The notes beneath the pieces were generated by a model that saw only the letters and a list, made by a program, of their open reading frames with translations, made no database searches and was not told the origin of the DNA. From Aliarcobacter thereius LMG 24486 (GTDB lineage: Bacteria; Campylobacterota; Campylobacteria; Campylobacterales; Arcobacteraceae), in the NCBI RefSeq assembly GCF_004214815.1, contig NZ_CP035926.1, forward strand, positions 620,001 to 684,000: DNA of 64,000 nt, given 5' to 3'. Each line of letters opens with the position of its first letter. Within the stretch, counting starts at the first letter, position 1. Below are positions 8,653 through 21,179 of this stretch, in pieces. The position numbers and the translations under genes were made by a program.

Positions 8653-10029
8653 TTACTTAAATACTTTTTTATTTGTAGTTTCAACAATTGTATTTGCCAT
8701 ATTTAGTGTTTTTATAGCTACATCATTTGCTTGAGATGAAACTTCTGTATTTGTATTTATTTGTTTTCCTAAAATATCTATTACACTATTTATTTGTAAA
8801 ATATTTAATTGTTGTTCTTCAGAAATAGAAGTAATAGTATTTATTGAATTTATTGTTTTATCAATACTTGTATTTAAAATTTTATATCCTTGAATCATTT
8901 CAGATGATATCAAATTTCCCTCTTTTGTTTTTATATTCGCTTCTTCTATTAGAGATTTTATTTCAACAGCAGCTTGAGTACTTTTGTTTGCAAGGTTTCT
9001 TACTTCTTGAGCAACAATAGCAAATCCTAAACCAGCTTTTCCTGCACTTGCAGCTTCAACTGCTGCATTTAAACTTAGAATATTTGTTTGAAAAGCAATT
9101 TGTTCTATAATATCAACAGAATTATTAATAGCAATTACTTTTTTATTAATCTCTTCCATTGCATTTGTTGTTTTTGTTGCAAAAATTAAACCATCTTTTG
9201 AATGTTTTATTACTAAGTTTGAAAGATTCGACATTTCAGTCGTTTGTTTTGATGTATAATTTACATTCTTTGTTATTTGATTTAAAACATTTGATGCCTC
9301 TTTTAAACTAATTTCTGTTTTTTCTGAAGATGAAATAAGTTTATCAACATTTGATAATAAGATTTTAGATGAATTTTGAAGAGCAAGACCATTTGAACTA
9401 TTTTCTAATAACATTTGATTAATAGCATATCTTAGTTTATTTATAGAATCAACTAAATTCCTAAATTCACCTTCTTTGGGAAAAATACTAATGTCTAATT
9501 TATCTGAATAGTTATAGTTTGTATATTTTTCTAAGATAGAATTGATATTTAAAAAATGTTTTTTTGTTTCAATAATCATGAAGTTTACACTATCTTTGAA
9601 CTCTTCTAAAGAACTATTTGAACATATAGAAGATATTGTTTTTGTATAAATACCATCTTTGATTTGATTCATTACAAATTTTGCTTCATTAATTAAAATC
9701 AATTCTTCCTTCTCTTTTTCTAATATCTCTTTTTCTCTTTGGTATATAATTTCTTTTATTTTAGTATATTCACTTGACATTGAGGTATTAACATCAAAAC
9801 TAACACCTTTATTATCCATATTCTTTAAAAAATCAATTAATTTCTTAGATAATATTTTTCCATTTTTTCTTTCATCTAATTCGTGAATAACTAAAGCAAA
9901 AGTAATAAGAAATTGAATTATTTGAGAAGAGATAGTGTTTGTAAATAAAATAGCATTTAATGGAAGTAAAATTATTCCTAAGTAGTGAATGATAGTCATT
10001 CTAAAATATAATGATTTAAAATTATTCAT
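8653..10029 (-). CDS. methyl-accepting chemotaxis protein without periplasmic sensor domain
   Basis: A 458-residue chemoreceptor. Two closely spaced membrane helices (about 10-30 and 33-50) leave almost no periplasmic loop. A charged coiled-coil and HAMP-like region follows (about 60-230), then the signalling hairpin. Its conserved tip is clear: [20 protein letters not shown] followed by [16 protein letters not shown], the site that contacts CheW and CheA. No C-terminal NWETF-like CheR pentapeptide is present. Without an outside domain it probably senses a cytoplasmic or membrane cue such as energy state. It ends with no clear terminator near the neighbouring gene at 8630. Confidence 0.92.
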   Translation of the reverse strand: MNNFKSLYFRMTIIHYLGIILLPLNAILFTNTISSQIIQFLITFALVIHELDERKNGKILSKKLIDFLKNMDNKGVSFDVNTSMSSEYTKIKEIIYQREKEILEKEKEELILINEAKFVMNQIKDGIYTKTISSICSNSSLEEFKDSVNFMIIETKKHFLNINSILEKYTNYNYSDKLDISIFPKEGEFRNLVDSINKLRYAINQMLLENSSNGLALQNSSKILLSNVDKLISSSEKTEISLKEASNVLNQITKNVNYTSKQTTEMSNLSNLVIKHSKDGLIFATKTTNAMEEINKKVIAINNSVDIIEQIAFQTNILSLNAAVEAASAGKAGLGFAIVAQEVRNLANKSTQAAVEIKSLIEEANIKTKEGNLISSEMIQGYKILNTSIDKTINSINTITSISEEQQLNILQINSVIDILGKQINTNTEVSSQANDVAIKTLNMANTIVETTNKKVFK

Positions 10030-10140
10030 ATTTTTCCTTTAATAAAAGGGTTATTTTAGTTAAATAGGATAAAAATTATCTTGATTGTAGTCAATAATAT
10101 ATTTTTAATATGAAAAGGAGTAATTGATTTTATGTAGAGA

Positions 10141-12015
10141 TTAACTCTCTACATAGTTTTTAAGGTTTTTACCAACTTTTGGGTGTTTTAATTTTTTAAT
10201 AGCACTTGATTCAATTTGTCTAACTCTCTCTCTTGTAACTGAAAGTTCTTTTCCAATCTCTTCAAGAGTTCTATCACTTGCATCTTCCATAAGACCAAAT
10301 CTCATTCTTATAACTGCTTGTTCTCTCTCATTTAATTGCCCAAGAATTTGATCAATTTGACCTTGTAAATCTTCTTTCATAATATTATCAATAGGCGTTG
10401 GTGCTTTTTCATCTGGTACAAAATCTCCAAATTTACCATCATCATCACTTCCAATAGGAGCCTCTAAAGATACAGGCTCTTTTGTGATTTTGATTACTTG
10501 TTTTACTTTATCAACAGGAAGTCCAACCTCTTTTGAAATCTCTTCAACATCTGGTTCTTTACCATTTTCTTGAATACCTTTTCTAATAATTTTATTAATT
10601 CTATTAATAGTTTCTATCATATGAATTGGAATTCTAATAGTTCTTGCTTGATCTGCAATTGCTCTTGAAATTGCTTGTCTAATCCACCAAGTAGCATAAG
10701 TTGAGAATTTATAACCTTTTTTATACTCAAACTTATCAACAGCTTTCATAAGACCAATATTTCCTTCTTGAATTAAATCCAAGAAAGCCAAACCTCTATT
10801 TGTATATCTTTTTGCAATAGAAACAACCAATCTTAAATTTGATTTTGCCATTCTATCTTTTGAAGTATCTGTTATTCTTTTACCTCTTTTTATCTGTTCA
10901 AGAACTGCTTTTAACTCTTCAGGAGTTAAATCAAAACCATCTTTACTAGCTTCTTCTGTTTGAAAAAGTTTTTTGATTTCCATATATGTAGAAACCATTG
11001 TAGCTTCTGGTACCATTGCAGTAATTTGAGCTTTAGAAAGATTAATAATATTTTCTAAAATCTTTTGGTGGTTTTTTTGTAAGTTTTCATTAAAAAGAGG
11101 TAATTTATATTCTAATCTTTTTAATTCTGTTTCAAAACCATCATCACTTTTTAGAGCTGTTTCCATAGCTCTTACAATTTCTGTAATTAGTTTTGAAGTA
11201 GGTCCAAGGTCAAGTAAAGCCTCTTTAACTTGTTTTTTTCTAAATGCAGTATTTAAATTGAAAGTCATCAGATCAACTTCATCATCAGATTTAGCTGTCT
11301 CTTTTGCTTGAAACTTTAACCACTCTTTTTTCTGTTTTTCTAAATTTTTAAAAGCATCAACAATAGTTTGAGCTCTTTTATCAAGTTTTTTTTGTTTTGT
11401 TCCAGTTGTTTTTTTGTCACTATCCTCAAAATCGTCTGAATATTCATCTTCTTCAGTATCTAAATCTACTTCCTCTTCTTCCTCTTCAGTATCATCATCA
11501 AAATTTTTAAATAGTTCTTTTACTTTTCTTTCTCTATTTACTAAAGGTTCTTTGTACTCTAAAATAAAATCAATAAGATAAGGAACATAACAAATAGCAT
11601 CAAGGATAATATCCTCTCCCATCTCTATTTTCTTAGAGATTTCTACCTCTTCATCTTTTGTTAAAAGAGGAATTTGTCCCATCTCTCTTAAATACATTCT
11701 TACAGGGGAATCAGATCTTGACCACTCTAAAAGTTCCTTATTTTTAAGTAAGTCAAATTCATCATCTTCTGCTTCAATTAGTTTTTCTCTTTGTTCTCTT
11801 CTTTTTTTTGCTTCTTCATCATTTAAATGTTTTGCTTGTTCTTGAGAACTTAAAACTTTTACATTGTAAAGTTGAAGTAGTGCTAAAATTTTTTTAATAG
11901 TTGCAGCATTTGGAGTCTTAGGAAAAATCTTAATTAATTTTTCATAAGTTAAAGTTGAATCTTTATACTCTTTAATCAGTTGCTCAATGGTCTTATTTAT
12001 ATCTTTTACACTCAT
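10141..12015 (-). CDS. rpoD: primary sigma factor sigma-70
   Basis: A 624-residue housekeeping sigma factor. Region 1.2 begins at [20 protein letters not shown]. The non-conserved region has a strongly acidic stretch ([15 protein letters not shown]) near residue 175. Region 2 is visible as [20 protein letters not shown], then [19 protein letters not shown] and [17 protein letters not shown]. Region 4 ends with [20 protein letters not shown]. Its promoter spacer contains a perfect palindrome (12065-12088), described separately. It is divergent from leuD. Confidence 0.98.
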   Translation of the reverse strand: MSVKDINKTIEQLIKEYKDSTLTYEKLIKIFPKTPNAATIKKILALLQLYNVKVLSSQEQAKHLNDEEAKKRREQREKLIEAEDDEFDLLKNKELLEWSRSDSPVRMYLREMGQIPLLTKDEEVEISKKIEMGEDIILDAICYVPYLIDFILEYKEPLVNRERKVKELFKNFDDDTEEEEEEVDLDTEEDEYSDDFEDSDKKTTGTKQKKLDKRAQTIVDAFKNLEKQKKEWLKFQAKETAKSDDEVDLMTFNLNTAFRKKQVKEALLDLGPTSKLITEIVRAMETALKSDDGFETELKRLEYKLPLFNENLQKNHQKILENIINLSKAQITAMVPEATMVSTYMEIKKLFQTEEASKDGFDLTPEELKAVLEQIKRGKRITDTSKDRMAKSNLRLVVSIAKRYTNRGLAFLDLIQEGNIGLMKAVDKFEYKKGYKFSTYATWWIRQAISRAIADQARTIRIPIHMIETINRINKIIRKGIQENGKEPDVEEISKEVGLPVDKVKQVIKITKEPVSLEAPIGSDDDGKFGDFVPDEKAPTPIDNIMKEDLQGQIDQILGQLNEREQAVIRMRFGLMEDASDRTLEEIGKELSVTRERVRQIESSAIKKLKHPKVGKNLKNYVES

Positions 12016-12059
12016 TTTATAAAAATCCTTCTTTTATATATTTGCTTAATAAAGAGCGT

Positions 12060-12088
12060 ATTATACCCAAATAGTTTAAGCTTTGGGT
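12060..12088 (-). promoter_or_regulatory. rpoD: rpoD promoter with palindromic candidate operator
   Basis: On the minus strand a perfect TATAAT lies at 12065-12060, 45 bases upstream of the rpoD ATG. Its spacer and -35 region are filled by a perfect inverted repeat, ACCCAAA at 12065-12071 and TTTGGGT at 12082-12088, separated by ten bases. A protein bound there would block RNA polymerase. As RNA the repeat would also form a hairpin, but it lies upstream of the predicted transcription start, so a DNA-binding role is more likely. Confidence 0.5.
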
Positions 12089-12176
12089 TAATTCTATCTA
12101 TTTAAACAAAGTTTTTTGTATCTTTGGCTAAAATCCAAGGCAATAAAATTAGCATTTAATATTTAAGGATGAAATA

Positions 12177-12674
12177 ATGAGTAAAATTACGGGTAAAGTT
12201 TGGAATTTTGGAGCAAACATTGATACAGATGTTATTATTGCTGCAAGATATTTAAATAGTTCAGATCCAGATCACTTAGCAAAATATGTTATGGAAGATG
12301 CAGATCCTGATTTTTCAAAAAAACTAAAAAAAGGTGATATTATTGTAGCTGGTGAAAACTTTGGTTGTGGTTCGAGTAGAGAACATGCTCCAATAGCTTT
12401 AAAAGCTGCTGGAATTGCTGCTGTTGTAGCTCCTTCATTTGCTAGAATTTTTTATAGAAATGCTTTTAATATGGGATTGCCAATTTTTGAACTTCCTGAA
12501 TCTATGGAGATAAAAGAGGGTGAAGAGATAAGTATAGATTTAGATAGTGGTACAATAGTAAATAATAGCACAAAAAAATCATATAAATTTATTGCAATTC
12601 CTCCATTTATGCAAGAGCTAATCGCAAGTGGTGGATTAATTAATTATGCAAAAGAAGAGATGAAGGTAAAATAA
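12177..12674 (+). CDS. leuD: 3-isopropylmalate dehydratase small subunit
   Basis: A 165-residue swivelling-domain subunit of isopropylmalate isomerase in leucine biosynthesis. The family motif [14 protein letters not shown] is at about residues 61-74, with [17 protein letters not shown] near the start. The short length is typical of the archaeal/epsilon type rather than the 200-residue E. coli form. The LeuC partner is not in this window. Its stop overlaps the leuB start by one base (TAATG), so the two are translationally coupled. Confidence 0.95.
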   Translation: MSKITGKVWNFGANIDTDVIIAARYLNSSDPDHLAKYVMEDADPDFSKKLKKGDIIVAGENFGCGSSREHAPIALKAAGIAAVVAPSFARIFYRNAFNMGLPIFELPESMEIKEGEEISIDLDSGTIVNNSTKKSYKFIAIPPFMQELIASGGLINYAKEEMKVK

Positions 12675-13741
12675 TGAAAAACTATAATATTTCAATAATA
12701 AAAGGCGATGGAATAGGTCCAGAAATAATAACAGAGGCTATAAAAGTTCTTGATGCTGTTTCAAAAAGATGTAATTTTACTTTAAATTATAAAGAGTATT
12801 TAATGGGCGGAATAGCTATTGATACAACAGGTGTTCCTCTTCCACAAGATACGATTGATGGTGTTTTGGCTAGTGATGCTTGTCTATTTGGTGCAATTGG
12901 TGGAGAAAAATGGGATAGTTTACCAAGAGAATTAAGACCAGAAACAGGACTTTTGAAATTTAGAGAAGAGATGGGAGTTTTTGCAAACTTAAGACCAGCT
13001 ATTGTTTATGATGAACTTGTAAATGCATCTACTTTAAAACCAGAAGTTATTAAAGGTTGCGACATAATGGTTGTAAGAGAACTTATTGGTGGAATATATT
13101 TTGGAAAGCCTAGAGAAAATGATGGTTTTAAAGCATTTAACACAATGGTTTATACAAAACCTGAAATTGAAAGAATTTCAAAAGTTGCATTTGAATTAGC
13201 TATGAAAAGAGATAAAAGAGTTTGTAGCGTTGATAAAGCAAATGTTTTAGAAGTTTCACAGCTTTGGAGAGATACAGTAAATGAAGTCGCAAAATCTTAT
13301 CCAGAAATTGAAGTTTCTCATATGTATGTAGATAATGCAGCTATGCAACTTGTAAGAAATCCAAAACAGTTTGATGTAATTGTAACTGGAAATATTTTTG
13401 GAGATATTTTATCTGATACAGCTTCTATGGTAGTTGGTTCTATTGGACTTTTACCATCAGCTTCAACAGGAGAAAAAACAGCAATTTATGAACCAATTCA
13501 TGGTTCAGCTCCAGATATTGCAGGACTTGGAATTGCAAATCCAATAGCTACAATTTTAAGTGCAGCAATGATGTTAAAATACACTTTAAATGAAGAAGAA
13601 GCTTCAAATATGATAGAAAAAGCTATAAAAGATGCATTAAAAGATGGTTATAGAACTAAAGATTTAGCTTCATATGATGCTAAAGAAGTTTTAAACTGTA
13701 CAAAAATTGGAGATAAAATAGTAGAATATATAAATAAATAG
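12674..13741 (+). CDS. leuB: 3-isopropylmalate dehydrogenase
   Basis: A 355-residue NAD-dependent beta-decarboxylating dehydrogenase that oxidises 3-isopropylmalate. The N-terminal [19 protein letters not shown] and [20 protein letters not shown] are diagnostic, and the metal and substrate site [11 protein letters not shown] is present, followed by [33 protein letters not shown] near the C-terminus is the cofactor-binding loop. It overlaps leuD by one base and is followed 9 bases later by a DHH-family gene. Confidence 0.97.
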   Translation: MKNYNISIIKGDGIGPEIITEAIKVLDAVSKRCNFTLNYKEYLMGGIAIDTTGVPLPQDTIDGVLASDACLFGAIGGEKWDSLPRELRPETGLLKFREEMGVFANLRPAIVYDELVNASTLKPEVIKGCDIMVVRELIGGIYFGKPRENDGFKAFNTMVYTKPEIERISKVAFELAMKRDKRVCSVDKANVLEVSQLWRDTVNEVAKSYPEIEVSHMYVDNAAMQLVRNPKQFDVIVTGNIFGDILSDTASMVVGSIGLLPSASTGEKTAIYEPIHGSAPDIAGLGIANPIATILSAAMMLKYTLNEEEASNMIEKAIKDALKDGYRTKDLASYDAKEVLNCTKIGDKIVEYINK

Positions 13742-13750
13742 GGTTTTAAA

Positions 13751-14680
13751 ATGAGTGAAAAAAAATATAGATTAGTAACACGAAGTGATATGGATGGACT
13801 TGTTTGTGGAACACTTTTAAAGTTTTTAGACATTGTAGATGAAGTTACATTTGTGCATCCAAAAGATATGCAAGATGGACTTATAAAAATAACAGACAAT
13901 GATATAACAACAAATCTTCCATATGTAGAAGGTGTTCATCTAGCTTTTGATCATCATTTTTCTGAAACATTAAGAAATGATAAAAGAGCAAATCATATAA
14001 TTGATGCAGATGCACCAAGTGCAGCACAAGTTGTATATGACTATTACGATGGTGATAATGTTTTTCCTGGATATTTTACAGGATTGATTCAAGGTGCAAA
14101 TAAAGCTGATAGTGCAGATTTTACTTATGATGATATTGTTAATCCAAGAGCATGGGCACTTTTGAGTTTTTTAATGGACAGTAGAACTGGACTTGGAAGA
14201 TTTAAAAATTTTAGAATATCAAACTATGCTTTAATGATGGATTTGATTGATTATTGTGCAAGACATAATATTGATCAAATTTTAGAACTTATTGATGTAA
14301 AAGAGAGAGTTGAAATATACTTTAAGTATGAAAAAGAGTTTAAAGAACAATTAAAAAGATGTGCTAAAGTCTATAAAAATCTTGTAACTATTGATTATAG
14401 GCATGAAGAGATAATCTATCCTGGGAATAGATTTATGATTTATACTCTTTTTCCTGAACAAAATATATCAATACATATATTTTATACAAAAGATAAAGAA
14501 AAAGTAGTTTATAGTACAGGAAAGTCTATTTTAAATAAAACTTCAAAAACAAATATTGGAGAACTTATGCTTAAATATGGTGGAGGAGGGCATGTAAATG
14601 CTGGAGCTTGTCAGATATATAAGGATGATGCAGGAAAAGTTTTAAAAGAGATTATAGAAAAAATCAATAAGGATTCTTAG
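13751..14680 (+). CDS. DHH-family phosphoesterase
   Basis: A 309-residue protein. The N-terminal TRSDMDGLVCGTLLK is the first DHH metal motif, and LAFDHHFSETLR is the DHH motif itself. The C-terminal DHHA1 motif appears as KYGGGGHVNAGACQI. This domain order is shared by NrnA-like oligoribonucleases, cyclic-dinucleotide phosphodiesterases and exopolyphosphatase-related proteins, so the substrate cannot be fixed from sequence. It is co-directional with leuDB but not obviously connected to leucine synthesis. The 3' end is convergent with the HIT gene, only 7 bases apart. Confidence 0.85.
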   Translation: MSEKKYRLVTRSDMDGLVCGTLLKFLDIVDEVTFVHPKDMQDGLIKITDNDITTNLPYVEGVHLAFDHHFSETLRNDKRANHIIDADAPSAAQVVYDYYDGDNVFPGYFTGLIQGANKADSADFTYDDIVNPRAWALLSFLMDSRTGLGRFKNFRISNYALMMDLIDYCARHNIDQILELIDVKERVEIYFKYEKEFKEQLKRCAKVYKNLVTIDYRHEEIIYPGNRFMIYTLFPEQNISIHIFYTKDKEKVVYSTGKSILNKTSKTNIGELMLKYGGGGHVNAGACQIYKDDAGKVLKEIIEKINKDS

Positions 14681-14687
14681 AAAAAGT

Positions 14688-15047
14688 TTATAAACTTTTT
14701 CTAAGCAATTCATAAAACTCTTCAAAAGATGGCAAAGATAATTTAGCCTCTCTTTGTTTAACTCCCCACATTGACTCTGGAAAATAGCTATCTTCTTTAA
14801 ATCTAGCCATTATATGAAAATGAACTTGTGCTACATAGTTACCAAAAGATGCAATATTTATTTTTTCACAATTAAAGTAATTAATCATTAATTTCTCAAT
14901 TATTTCTAATATTTTAAAAATTTCTAATTTTTCTTCAAATGTACAATCTGAGAACTCTTTTACTTCTCTATTTACAAATATTTTAAGCCATGGAACTTCA
15001 CTATTTTCTATTTGAATATTTACTAAACTATTTTTATAGATTTGCAT
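14688..15047 (-). CDS. HIT-family nucleotide-binding protein
   Basis: A 119-residue histidine-triad protein. The triad is QVHFHIMAR at about residues 74-82: the first histidine of the usual H-x-H-x-H is Gln, while the central catalytic His and the third are present. PESMWGVKQREA follows, as in a proteobacterial subgroup that also has Gln in the first position. HIT proteins hydrolyse nucleoside phosphoramidates or dinucleoside polyphosphates; the exact substrate is unknown. It starts at ATG 15047 behind a GGTAAT stretch and is divergent from the ribosomal operon. Confidence 0.8.
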   Translation of the reverse strand: MQIYKNSLVNIQIENSEVPWLKIFVNREVKEFSDCTFEEKLEIFKILEIIEKLMINYFNCEKINIASFGNYVAQVHFHIMARFKEDSYFPESMWGVKQREAKLSLPSFEEFYELLRKSL

Positions 15048-15259
15048 ATTATTACCTTTTATATGTTTTACTGAATCATACCATATTCAACAAGCTTTAA
15101 GTAAAGTTTAAATAAAATGCAATTTCGTTTTTTCAACCATAGAAGAAGTTTTTGTAAAATTGGTTTTAAAAATAGCTATTTTATAGAGAGTTGGAGTTGC
15201 TTTTTGTGGCTTCTCCTGTTGAAAGAATAGAAAAACACAAAATAAGAAGGATAAGACTT

Positions 15260-15373
15260 ATGAAAGTAAGAGCTTCAGTAAAAAAAATGTGTGATAAATG
15301 TAAAGTTATCAAAAGAAGAGGTATCGTAAGAGTGATCTGCGAAAACAAAAAACATAAACAAAGACAAGGATAA
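15260..15373 (+). CDS. rpmJ: 50S ribosomal protein L36
   Basis: A 37-residue protein starting [20 protein letters not shown]. The zinc-binding residues CDKC, a later Cys in VICENKKH and the following His are all present, so this is the zinc-containing form. The frame is open further left to 15191, but that part does not resemble any L36; the ATG at 15260 behind AAGGATAAG is the start. It leads the rpmJ-rpsM-rpsK-rpsD-rpoA-rplQ operon; infA, often just upstream, is not present here. Confidence 0.95.
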   Translation: MKVRASVKKMCDKCKVIKRRGIVRVICENKKHKQRQG

Positions 15374-15378
15374 GACAC

Positions 15379-15747
15379 ATGGCAAGAATCGCGGGTGTTG
15401 ATTTACCAAACAAAAAAAGAATGGAATATGCATTAACTTATATCTTTGGAATAGGTTTACATAATTCAAGACTAATTTTAAATGCTACTGGAATTGATTT
15501 CAATAAAAGAGCGTTTGAACTAACAGAAGATGAAGCTGCTTTAATCAGAAAAGAGATTCAAGAAAACTACCTTGTTGAGGGAGATCTTAGAAAAAAAGTT
15601 GCTATGGATATTAAATCTTTAATGGATTTAGGTTCATACAGAGGATTAAGACATAGAAAAGGTTTACCTTGTAGAGGGCAAAAAACAAAAACAAATGCCA
15701 GAACAAGAAAAGGTAAAAAGAAAACTATTAGTGCGGCAAGCAAGTAA
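15379..15747 (+). CDS. rpsM: 30S ribosomal protein S13
   Basis: A 122-residue protein beginning [20 protein letters not shown], with the conserved [20 protein letters not shown] tail that contacts the P-site tRNA and bridges to the large subunit. It starts 5 bases after rpmJ and is followed 9 bases later by rpsK. Length and order are normal for bacteria. Confidence 0.98.
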   Translation: MARIAGVDLPNKKRMEYALTYIFGIGLHNSRLILNATGIDFNKRAFELTEDEAALIRKEIQENYLVEGDLRKKVAMDIKSLMDLGSYRGLRHRKGLPCRGQKTKTNARTRKGKKKTISAASK

Positions 15748-15756
15748 GGATAGATA

Positions 15757-16149
15757 ATGGCAAAAAGAAAAGTTACTAGAAAAAAAGTTGTAAGAAAAAA
15801 TATTGCTGACGGTATCGTACATATTGCTGCAAGTTTTAACAACACTATGGTTACAGTTACAGATAAAGCAGGAAACGCTATTGCTTGGTCAAGTGCTGGA
15901 AACTTAGGTTTTAAAGGTTCTAAAAAATCAACTCCATTTGCTGCTCAAGCTGCGGTTGAAGATGCTTTAACAAAAGCTATGGAACATGGAATTAAAAATG
16001 TAGGAATCAAAATCCAGGGACCAGGTTCAGGAAGAGATACAGCAGTTAAATCAGTTGGATCAATGAATGGAATCAAAGTTGTTTGGTTTAAAGATGTTAC
16101 ACCATTACCACACAATGGATGTAGACCTCCTAAAAGAAGAAGAGTGTAA
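15757..16149 (+). CDS. rpsK: 30S ribosomal protein S11
   Basis: A 130-residue protein of the small-subunit platform. Conserved segments include [20 protein letters not shown], then [20 protein letters not shown], and the C-terminal [17 protein letters not shown]. It sits between rpsM and rpsD in the alpha operon with 9- and 10-base gaps. Confidence 0.98.
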   Translation: MAKRKVTRKKVVRKNIADGIVHIAASFNNTMVTVTDKAGNAIAWSSAGNLGFKGSKKSTPFAAQAAVEDALTKAMEHGIKNVGIKIQGPGSGRDTAVKSVGSMNGIKVVWFKDVTPLPHNGCRPPKRRRV

Positions 16150-16159
16150 GGAGTAAATA

Positions 16160-16786
16160 ATGGCAAGATATAGAGGACCAGTAGAAAAAATCGAAAGAAG
16201 ACTTGAAGCAGATCTTGGTTTAAAAGGTGAGAGAAGACTTTCAGGTAAAAGTGCTTTAGAAAAAAGACCATTTGCTCCAGGACAACATGGACAAAGAAGA
16301 TCAAAAGTTTCTGAATATGGCTTACAATTAAGAGAAAAACAAAAAGTTAAATATATTTATGGTGTTTCTGAAAGACAATTCTCTAATTACTTCAAAGAAG
16401 CAGTTAGAAGAGAAGGAAATACAGGAGCTGTTCTTATTTCATTAATTGAACAAAGATTAGATAATGTTGTGTATAGAATGGGATTTGCTACTACAAGAGC
16501 ATTTGCTAGACAAATTACAACTCATGGACACGTTTTAGTAGATGGAAAAAAAGTTGATATTCCTTCATACCTAGTAAAACCTGGACAAAAAATTGAGATT
16601 AGAGAAAAAACTAAAAATAATCCACAAGTACAAAGAGCTTTAGAGCTTACAAATCAAACAGGAATGGTTGATTGGGTAAATGTAGATAAAGATAAAGTTT
16701 TTGGAATTTTCACAAGAATACCTGAAAGAGAAGAAGTAGTTATTCCTGTTGAAGAGAGATTAATTATAGAGTTATATTCTAAATAA
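16160..16786 (+). CDS. rpsD: 30S ribosomal protein S4
   Basis: A 208-residue protein that starts assembly of the small subunit by binding 16S rRNA. The N-terminal arm has no zinc-ribbon cysteines, so this is the cysteine-free form, and the S4 RNA-binding domain follows ([20 protein letters not shown]). In many bacteria S4 represses this operon's translation by binding upstream of rpsM; no such structure could be judged here. Confidence 0.98.
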   Translation: MARYRGPVEKIERRLEADLGLKGERRLSGKSALEKRPFAPGQHGQRRSKVSEYGLQLREKQKVKYIYGVSERQFSNYFKEAVRREGNTGAVLISLIEQRLDNVVYRMGFATTRAFARQITTHGHVLVDGKKVDIPSYLVKPGQKIEIREKTKNNPQVQRALELTNQTGMVDWVNVDKDKVFGIFTRIPEREEVVIPVEERLIIELYSK

Positions 16787-16804
16787 AAAATAAAAAGGTA
16801 GCCA

Positions 16805-17803
16805 ATGAAAAAGTTTGCAGAAACTCCGTTTTTACCAACTGAAGTTGAAATTGAGGCTATTAGTGCTAATGAAGCAAAGATTACAGCATATCCATTTGAA
16901 GATGGATTTGCTATAACTTTAGCTCATCCGTTAAGAAGATTACTTTTAAGTTCATCTGTTGGTTATGCACCAATTGCTGTTAAAATTGAGGGTGTTACTC
17001 ATGAGTTTGACTCACTAAGAGGAATGCTTGAAGATGTTGCTATGTTTGTTATAAATCTAAAAAACATTAGATTTAAAATAAATGGTGATAAAAACCAAGT
17101 AGCTGTAGAGTACTCTTTTAATGGTCCTAGAGATATAAAAGGTGAAGATTTAATCAACTCTGAGATTGATGTAGTATCTAATAATGAGCATTTAGCAACT
17201 ATTAATAGTGATTGTAATTTAACTTTTACTGTTATTATTCAAAAAGGTATTGGTTATATGCCATCTGAAGATATTAGAGATATCGTTGGACCAGATTATA
17301 TACCAATTGATGCATTTTTTACACCAGTTAAAAAAGTGGTTTATAATATTGAAAAAATGTTAGTTGAAGACAATCCTAACTATGAAAAAGCAGTATTTAA
17401 TGTAATTACAAATGGACAAATTTCTCCTGTAAATGCATTTAAAGAAGCAGTTAGTGTTATGTACTCACAAATGTCAGTATTTAATAAAGTATTTGATTTA
17501 TCTGAAGTTTCTGTTGCTGATACAAATGAAGATAGTGCAGAAGTTAAAGAGCTAATTGTTAAAATAGAAGATTTAAATCTAAGTGCAAGAAGCTTTAATT
17601 CATTAGATAGATCAGGTCTTAAATACCTAGGTGAGTTAGTTCTTATGAGTGAAGTTGAAGTAAAAAGTATAAAAAATCTTGGTACAAAATCTTATGAAGA
17701 GATTGCTGTTAAGCTTGAATCATTAGGTTATCCAATTGAAAATACACTTCCAGAAAATATTGCATCTTCTTTAAGAAGAAAATTAGAGCAATTAAAAGCA
17801 TAA
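16805..17803 (+). CDS. rpoA: DNA-directed RNA polymerase alpha subunit
   Basis: A 332-residue subunit. The N-terminal assembly domain contains FAITLAHPLRRLLLSSSVGY, and the C-terminal domain (about 250-332) carries NLSARSFNSLDRSGLKYLGE, the helix-hairpin-helix surface that contacts UP elements and activators. It is 18 bases after rpsD and 12 before rplQ, in the standard alpha operon order. Confidence 0.98.
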   Translation: MKKFAETPFLPTEVEIEAISANEAKITAYPFEDGFAITLAHPLRRLLLSSSVGYAPIAVKIEGVTHEFDSLRGMLEDVAMFVINLKNIRFKINGDKNQVAVEYSFNGPRDIKGEDLINSEIDVVSNNEHLATINSDCNLTFTVIIQKGIGYMPSEDIRDIVGPDYIPIDAFFTPVKKVVYNIEKMLVEDNPNYEKAVFNVITNGQISPVNAFKEAVSVMYSQMSVFNKVFDLSEVSVADTNEDSAEVKELIVKIEDLNLSARSFNSLDRSGLKYLGELVLMSEVEVKSIKNLGTKSYEEIAVKLESLGYPIENTLPENIASSLRRKLEQLKA

Positions 17804-17815
17804 TAAAGGTTTAAT

Positions 17816-18166
17816 ATGAGACATAAGCACGGATATAGAAAGTTAAATAGAACTTCTGCTCATAGAAAAGCATTGTTAAAAAATTTAGCAATAGCTATTA
17901 TTGAGAGAGAAAAAATCGAAACAACTGTTCCAAAAGCGAAAGAGTTAAGAAGATATATAGAAAAATTAGTAACATCTGCTAGAAATGCTGATTTAAATAC
18001 TCACAGATTTGTATTTGCTGCACTTCAAAATAAAGAAGCTACTAAAAAACTAATTAACGAAATAGCTCCTAAGTATGAAGGAAGAAATGGTGGATATACA
18101 TCTATCATTAAAACAAGAATTAGAAAAGGTGATGCTACTCCAATGGCATTTATATCTTTTATCTAA
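17816..18166 (+). CDS. rplQ: 50S ribosomal protein L17
   Basis: A 116-residue protein beginning [20 protein letters not shown], with the C-terminal [20 protein letters not shown] typical of L17. It is the last gene of the operon and is followed by an intrinsic terminator at 18180-18204. Confidence 0.98.
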   Translation: MRHKHGYRKLNRTSAHRKALLKNLAIAIIEREKIETTVPKAKELRRYIEKLVTSARNADLNTHRFVFAALQNKEATKKLINEIAPKYEGRNGGYTSIIKTRIRKGDATPMAFISFI

Positions 18167-18179
18167 AACATAAATTAAT

Positions 18180-18204
18180 AAAAAGAGATTTTCTCTTTTT
18201 ATTT
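18180..18204 (+). terminator. intrinsic terminator of the rplQ operon
   Basis: A perfect 9-base inverted repeat, AAAAAGAGA at 18180 and TCTCTTTTT at 18192, separated by three T residues and followed by a T-rich tail. It sits 13 bases after the rplQ stop. Confidence 0.8.
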
Positions 18205-18257
18205 TCTAAATAAACTACAACAAAAACTACTTTCCCTTTTTTTAAACTTTTTTTTGA

Positions 18258-18263
18258 TATAAT
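18258..18263 (+). promoter_or_regulatory. -10 box for gatA-guaB
   Basis: A perfect TATAAT lies 49 bases before the gatA ATG at 18312, downstream of the rplQ terminator, with a T-rich run just upstream as is usual in Campylobacterota promoters. It likely drives gatA and, by readthrough, guaB. Confidence 0.5.
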
Positions 18264-18311
18264 CAGCCTTTTATAAAAACATATAAATTTATAATAATGG
18301 AGAATAAATAT

Positions 18312-19670
18312 ATGACTCTAGAAGAAGCATTAAAATTAAATAGTGAAGATATCAAAAAGTTTAAAGATAATTTAAAATCAAATATTAAAAATAGTAATAT
18401 TGGTGCATACATAGAGCAATTAGAAAATAAAGATTTAAATGAATCTGGAAATGGTATACCAATAGCAATAAAAAATAATATAAATGTAAAAGATTGGGAA
18501 TTAACATGTTCTAGTAAAATATTAAAGAATTATTTAGCTCCTTTTAATGCAACTGTTATTAAAAAACTTGAAGATGCTGGTTTTAGTCCTTTTGGACTTA
18601 CAAATATGGATGAGTTTGCAATGGGAAGTTCAACTGAATCTTCTGTTCATGGTAAAACTTTAAATCCTCATAATAATAACAAAATACCAGGTGGAAGTAG
18701 TGGAGGAAGTGCTGCTGCTGTTGCTTCAGGATTGGCTATTGCTGCACTTGGAACAGATACAGGTGGAAGTATTAGGCAACCAGCTTCATATTGTGGTGTT
18801 GTTGGAATGAAGCCAACTTATGGAAGAGTAAGTAGGTATGGAATTGCTGCTTATTCATCATCTTTAGACCAATGTGGAGTGATTACACAAAATGTTAAAG
18901 ATGCTGCAATATTATATGATGTTATCTCAGGATATGATCCAAAAGATTCAACAAGTGCAAATATTGATTACTCAAAAATTACACCAAACTTAAATAGTGA
19001 TAAAAAATTTACAATAGCTGTAATTGATAATTATATAGATGAAGCAAGTAATGAAGTAAAAGAAGCTTTTAATAAAACTCTTAAGCTTTTAGAAGAACAA
19101 GGTCATAAAATTATTTATACAAATATGCTTGACTCAGATAAAATAATCTCTACATATTACATAATATCTGCTGCTGAAGCTAGTGCAAACTTAGCTAGAT
19201 TTGATGGAGTTAGATATGGTTTTAGGGCTTCAAGTGAAAACTTAAAAGATATGTATGTAAATTCAAAAACAGAAGGTTTTGGATATGAAGTTAAAAAAAG
19301 AATAATGGTAGGTTCTTTTGTGTTAAGTTCAGGTTATTATGATGCATATTATTTAAAAGCTCAAAAAGTAAGAGCGGTTATAAAAAATGAATATAATAAA
19401 ATTTTTGAAAATGCTGATTTAATATTAAGTCCAGTTGCTCCAACAACAGCTCCTGAATTTAACTCATATAAAAGTGCTTTAGATATGTACTTGGCTGACT
19501 TATATACAATAGGTGTAAATTTAGCAGGGCTTCCTGCAATTAGTATTCCTGTTGCAAAAGATAGCAATAATCTTCCAATAGGATTACAATTAATTGCAAA
19601 TAGTTTTGAAGAACAAACTCTGTTTGATGGTGCTTTATCAATGGAAAAAGCAGTAAAATATATTAAATAA
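18312..19670 (+). CDS. gatA: aspartyl/glutamyl-tRNA amidotransferase subunit A
   Basis: A 452-residue amidase that releases ammonia from glutamine so that GatB can amidate Glu-tRNA(Gln) and Asp-tRNA(Asn). The Ser-cisSer-Lys triad is visible: Lys in [12 protein letters not shown], the Ser residues in [17 protein letters not shown], and [17 protein letters not shown] start it at the ATG at 18312 ([10 protein letters not shown]) because GGAGA lies nine bases upstream and Campylobacter and Helicobacter homologues begin the same way; the frame is open five codons further left. gatB and gatC are elsewhere. guaB follows after 17 bases. Confidence 0.96.
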   Translation: MTLEEALKLNSEDIKKFKDNLKSNIKNSNIGAYIEQLENKDLNESGNGIPIAIKNNINVKDWELTCSSKILKNYLAPFNATVIKKLEDAGFSPFGLTNMDEFAMGSSTESSVHGKTLNPHNNNKIPGGSSGGSAAAVASGLAIAALGTDTGGSIRQPASYCGVVGMKPTYGRVSRYGIAAYSSSLDQCGVITQNVKDAAILYDVISGYDPKDSTSANIDYSKITPNLNSDKKFTIAVIDNYIDEASNEVKEAFNKTLKLLEEQGHKIIYTNMLDSDKIISTYYIISAAEASANLARFDGVRYGFRASSENLKDMYVNSKTEGFGYEVKKRIMVGSFVLSSGYYDAYYLKAQKVRAVIKNEYNKIFENADLILSPVAPTTAPEFNSYKSALDMYLADLYTIGVNLAGLPAISIPVAKDSNNLPIGLQLIANSFEEQTLFDGALSMEKAVKYIK

Positions 19671-19678
19671 TTGAATAG

Positions 19679-21133
<1,455 letters not shown>

Positions 21134-21159
21134 AAAAAGAGAGTTTAAACTCTCTTTTT
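21134..21159. terminator. bidirectional terminator between guaB and chemoreceptor gene
   Basis: A perfect 26-base palindrome centred on TTTAAA: AAAAAGAGAG at the left and CTCTCTTTTT at the right. Poly-A and poly-T flanks make it work in both directions, for guaB and for the chemoreceptor gene ending at 21180. Confidence 0.85.
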
Positions 21160-21179
21160 AACTATTATAAACAACAATC

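Noticed and set aside
15191-15259. An N-terminal extension of L36
   Set aside because: The L36 family begins at MKVRAS; the extra part is not conserved, starts at a rare codon and lacks a ribosome-binding site.
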